From: an uncultured Fidelibacterota bacterium
Lineage (GTDB): Bacteria > Marinisomatota > Marinisomatia > SCGC-AAA003-L08 > GCA-002707645
Direction: 5' to 3'
Assembly: GCA_913020255.1 (NCBI GenBank)
Contig: CAJWAW010000034.1
Location: 1-7,086, forward strand
DNA: 7,086 bases
Of the stretch, positions 6,416 through 7,086 are shown one piece after another. Made by a program: the position numbers and the translations under genes. Position 1 is the first letter of the stretch. Each line of letters begins with the position of its first letter. The notes beneath the pieces were generated by a model. It was not told where the DNA came from and did not search any database. It saw nothing but the letters and a program-made list of their open reading frames with translations.

Positions 6416-7086
6416 ATGGCCAAGAAAAAAAATAAATCTAAGTTTCTATCTAACATAACACGTAGAGATTTTATTTCTGGCTCATTAGTAGGTGCTGGTT
6501 CGGCATTATTATATGCAAATGCACCGTGGAGTTTTTCTAAGTCAAAAACAAAACAAAAACCGATAGGTGTCTTTAATGATCCATGGACAGGGTTTGGAGG
6601 CGTTGGTGATTATGGAGTCTCCAATGGGAATGTGGCATCTACTCGTGATGCGGCTCACCTTATAAGAGATGTAGATATGGAGGAGTTGGTTAAACCAGCT
6701 GAAGAAACAGGTGAAGAATATGATATGGTTATTATCGGAGGCGGTTTTTCTGGTATAGGAGCTGCTTATGAATTTAATAAGGCCTATGGTAAATCAAAGA
6801 AATGCCTTATCTTAGAAAATCATCCAGTATTTGGAGGTGAGGCAAAACAGAATGAATTTGATGTTGATGGTTATAGGATATTTGCTCCGCAAGGGTCTAA
6901 TGATTTTGGTCTACCAAATAAAGATGATGAAAGTTTAATAGCAGAGATATATAGAAAAACTGGCCTACCATTTGAATTAAAGTTTGTAGATAAAGATCCT
7001 AGGAAGTCTAAGGTAGACTCACCTTTAGATAATTACTATGGTGTATTTTGGGAAGAAGAGCGATATGATACCGGTTACTTTATGGG
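6416..7086 (+). CDS. Tat-exported FAD-dependent oxidoreductase, spermidine dehydrogenase-like; N-terminal part only
   Basis: The frame is open from ATG 6416 to the window edge (223 complete codons). The N-terminus is a Tat signal: a Lys-rich start, then TRRDFI (15-20) and a hydrophobic stretch to about residue 36, so the protein is probably folded with its cofactor and exported to the periplasm. After a linker with PWTGFGG (56-62), a Rossmann FAD-binding site follows: YDMVIIGGGFSG (102-113; glycines 108, 110, 113) and, at the end of the second strand, LILENHPVFGGEAKQNEF with Glu134 placed to bind the FAD ribose. The LTG-like segment before the Rossmann strand and the ENHxxFGGxAKxNEF motif resemble spermidine dehydrogenase-type proteins, which oxidise polyamines; other substrates are possible because the substrate domain is outside the window. 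Related proteins run to several hundred residues more. No strong Shine-Dalgarno site is seen, only A-rich sequence. Confidence 0.85.
   Translation, partial: MAKKKNKSKFLSNITRRDFISGSLVGAGSALLYANAPWSFSKSKTKQKPIGVFNDPWTGFGGVGDYGVSNGNVASTRDAAHLIRDVDMEELVKPAEETGEEYDMVIIGGGFSGIGAAYEFNKAYGKSKKCLILENHPVFGGEAKQNEFDVDGYRIFAPQGSNDFGLPNKDDESLIAEIYRKTGLPFELKFVDKDPRKSKVDSPLDNYYGVFWEEERYDTGYFM

Noticed and set aside
1..7086. CRISPR array, insertion sequence, phage or defence genes
   Set aside because: No regularly spaced direct repeats, transposase, integrase or nuclease-like proteins are visible on either strand.

Overview
This is a very AT-rich bacterial window (well under 40% GC by eye) that is almost fully coding. 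It carries six protein genes with both ends visible or nearly so, one tRNA, and a seventh gene running off the right edge. The best clue to the organism is an outer-membrane TonB-dependent receptor with an N-terminal carboxypeptidase-regulatory-like domain, followed one base later by a DUF4249-like lipoprotein. That pairing is typical of Bacteroidota and relatives (FCB group). Low GC, Asp/Asn-rich DxNxDG loops in surface proteins, a CGFS glutaredoxin and a Tat-type flavoprotein would fit a marine, streamlined FCB lineage such as Candidatus Marinimicrobia or a marine Bacteroidota. The lineage is an inference; no rRNA or marker gene is present.

Layout. (1) Positions 1-3842, rightward: the end of a peroxiredoxin, the TonB-dependent receptor (its start overlaps the peroxiredoxin by 35 bases), and the lipoprotein. 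The tight spacing suggests one transcript. The receptor and lipoprotein probably form one outer-membrane uptake unit of unknown substrate. (2) Positions 3866-5300, leftward: an EamA/DMT-type transporter, a monothiol glutaredoxin (CGFS type, grxD) and tRNA-Glu(UUC). This block converges on the first with only 23 bases between the lipoprotein stop and the tRNA 3' end. (3) Positions 5421-7086, rightward and divergent from the transporter: a CPBP-family intramembrane protease with all its active-site motifs, then the first 223 codons of a Tat-exported FAD-dependent oxidoreductase that resembles spermidine dehydrogenase-like proteins.

No mobile element, CRISPR array, phage gene or defence system is visible. 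No gene-free stretch exceeds about 125 bases. The points most worth a second look are the calcium-loop-like motifs shared by the receptor and its partner lipoprotein, the gene overlap joining an antioxidant enzyme to the receptor, the inverted repeat that brackets the tRNA gene, and the truncated flavoprotein. I do not see convincing evidence of a wholly new system.
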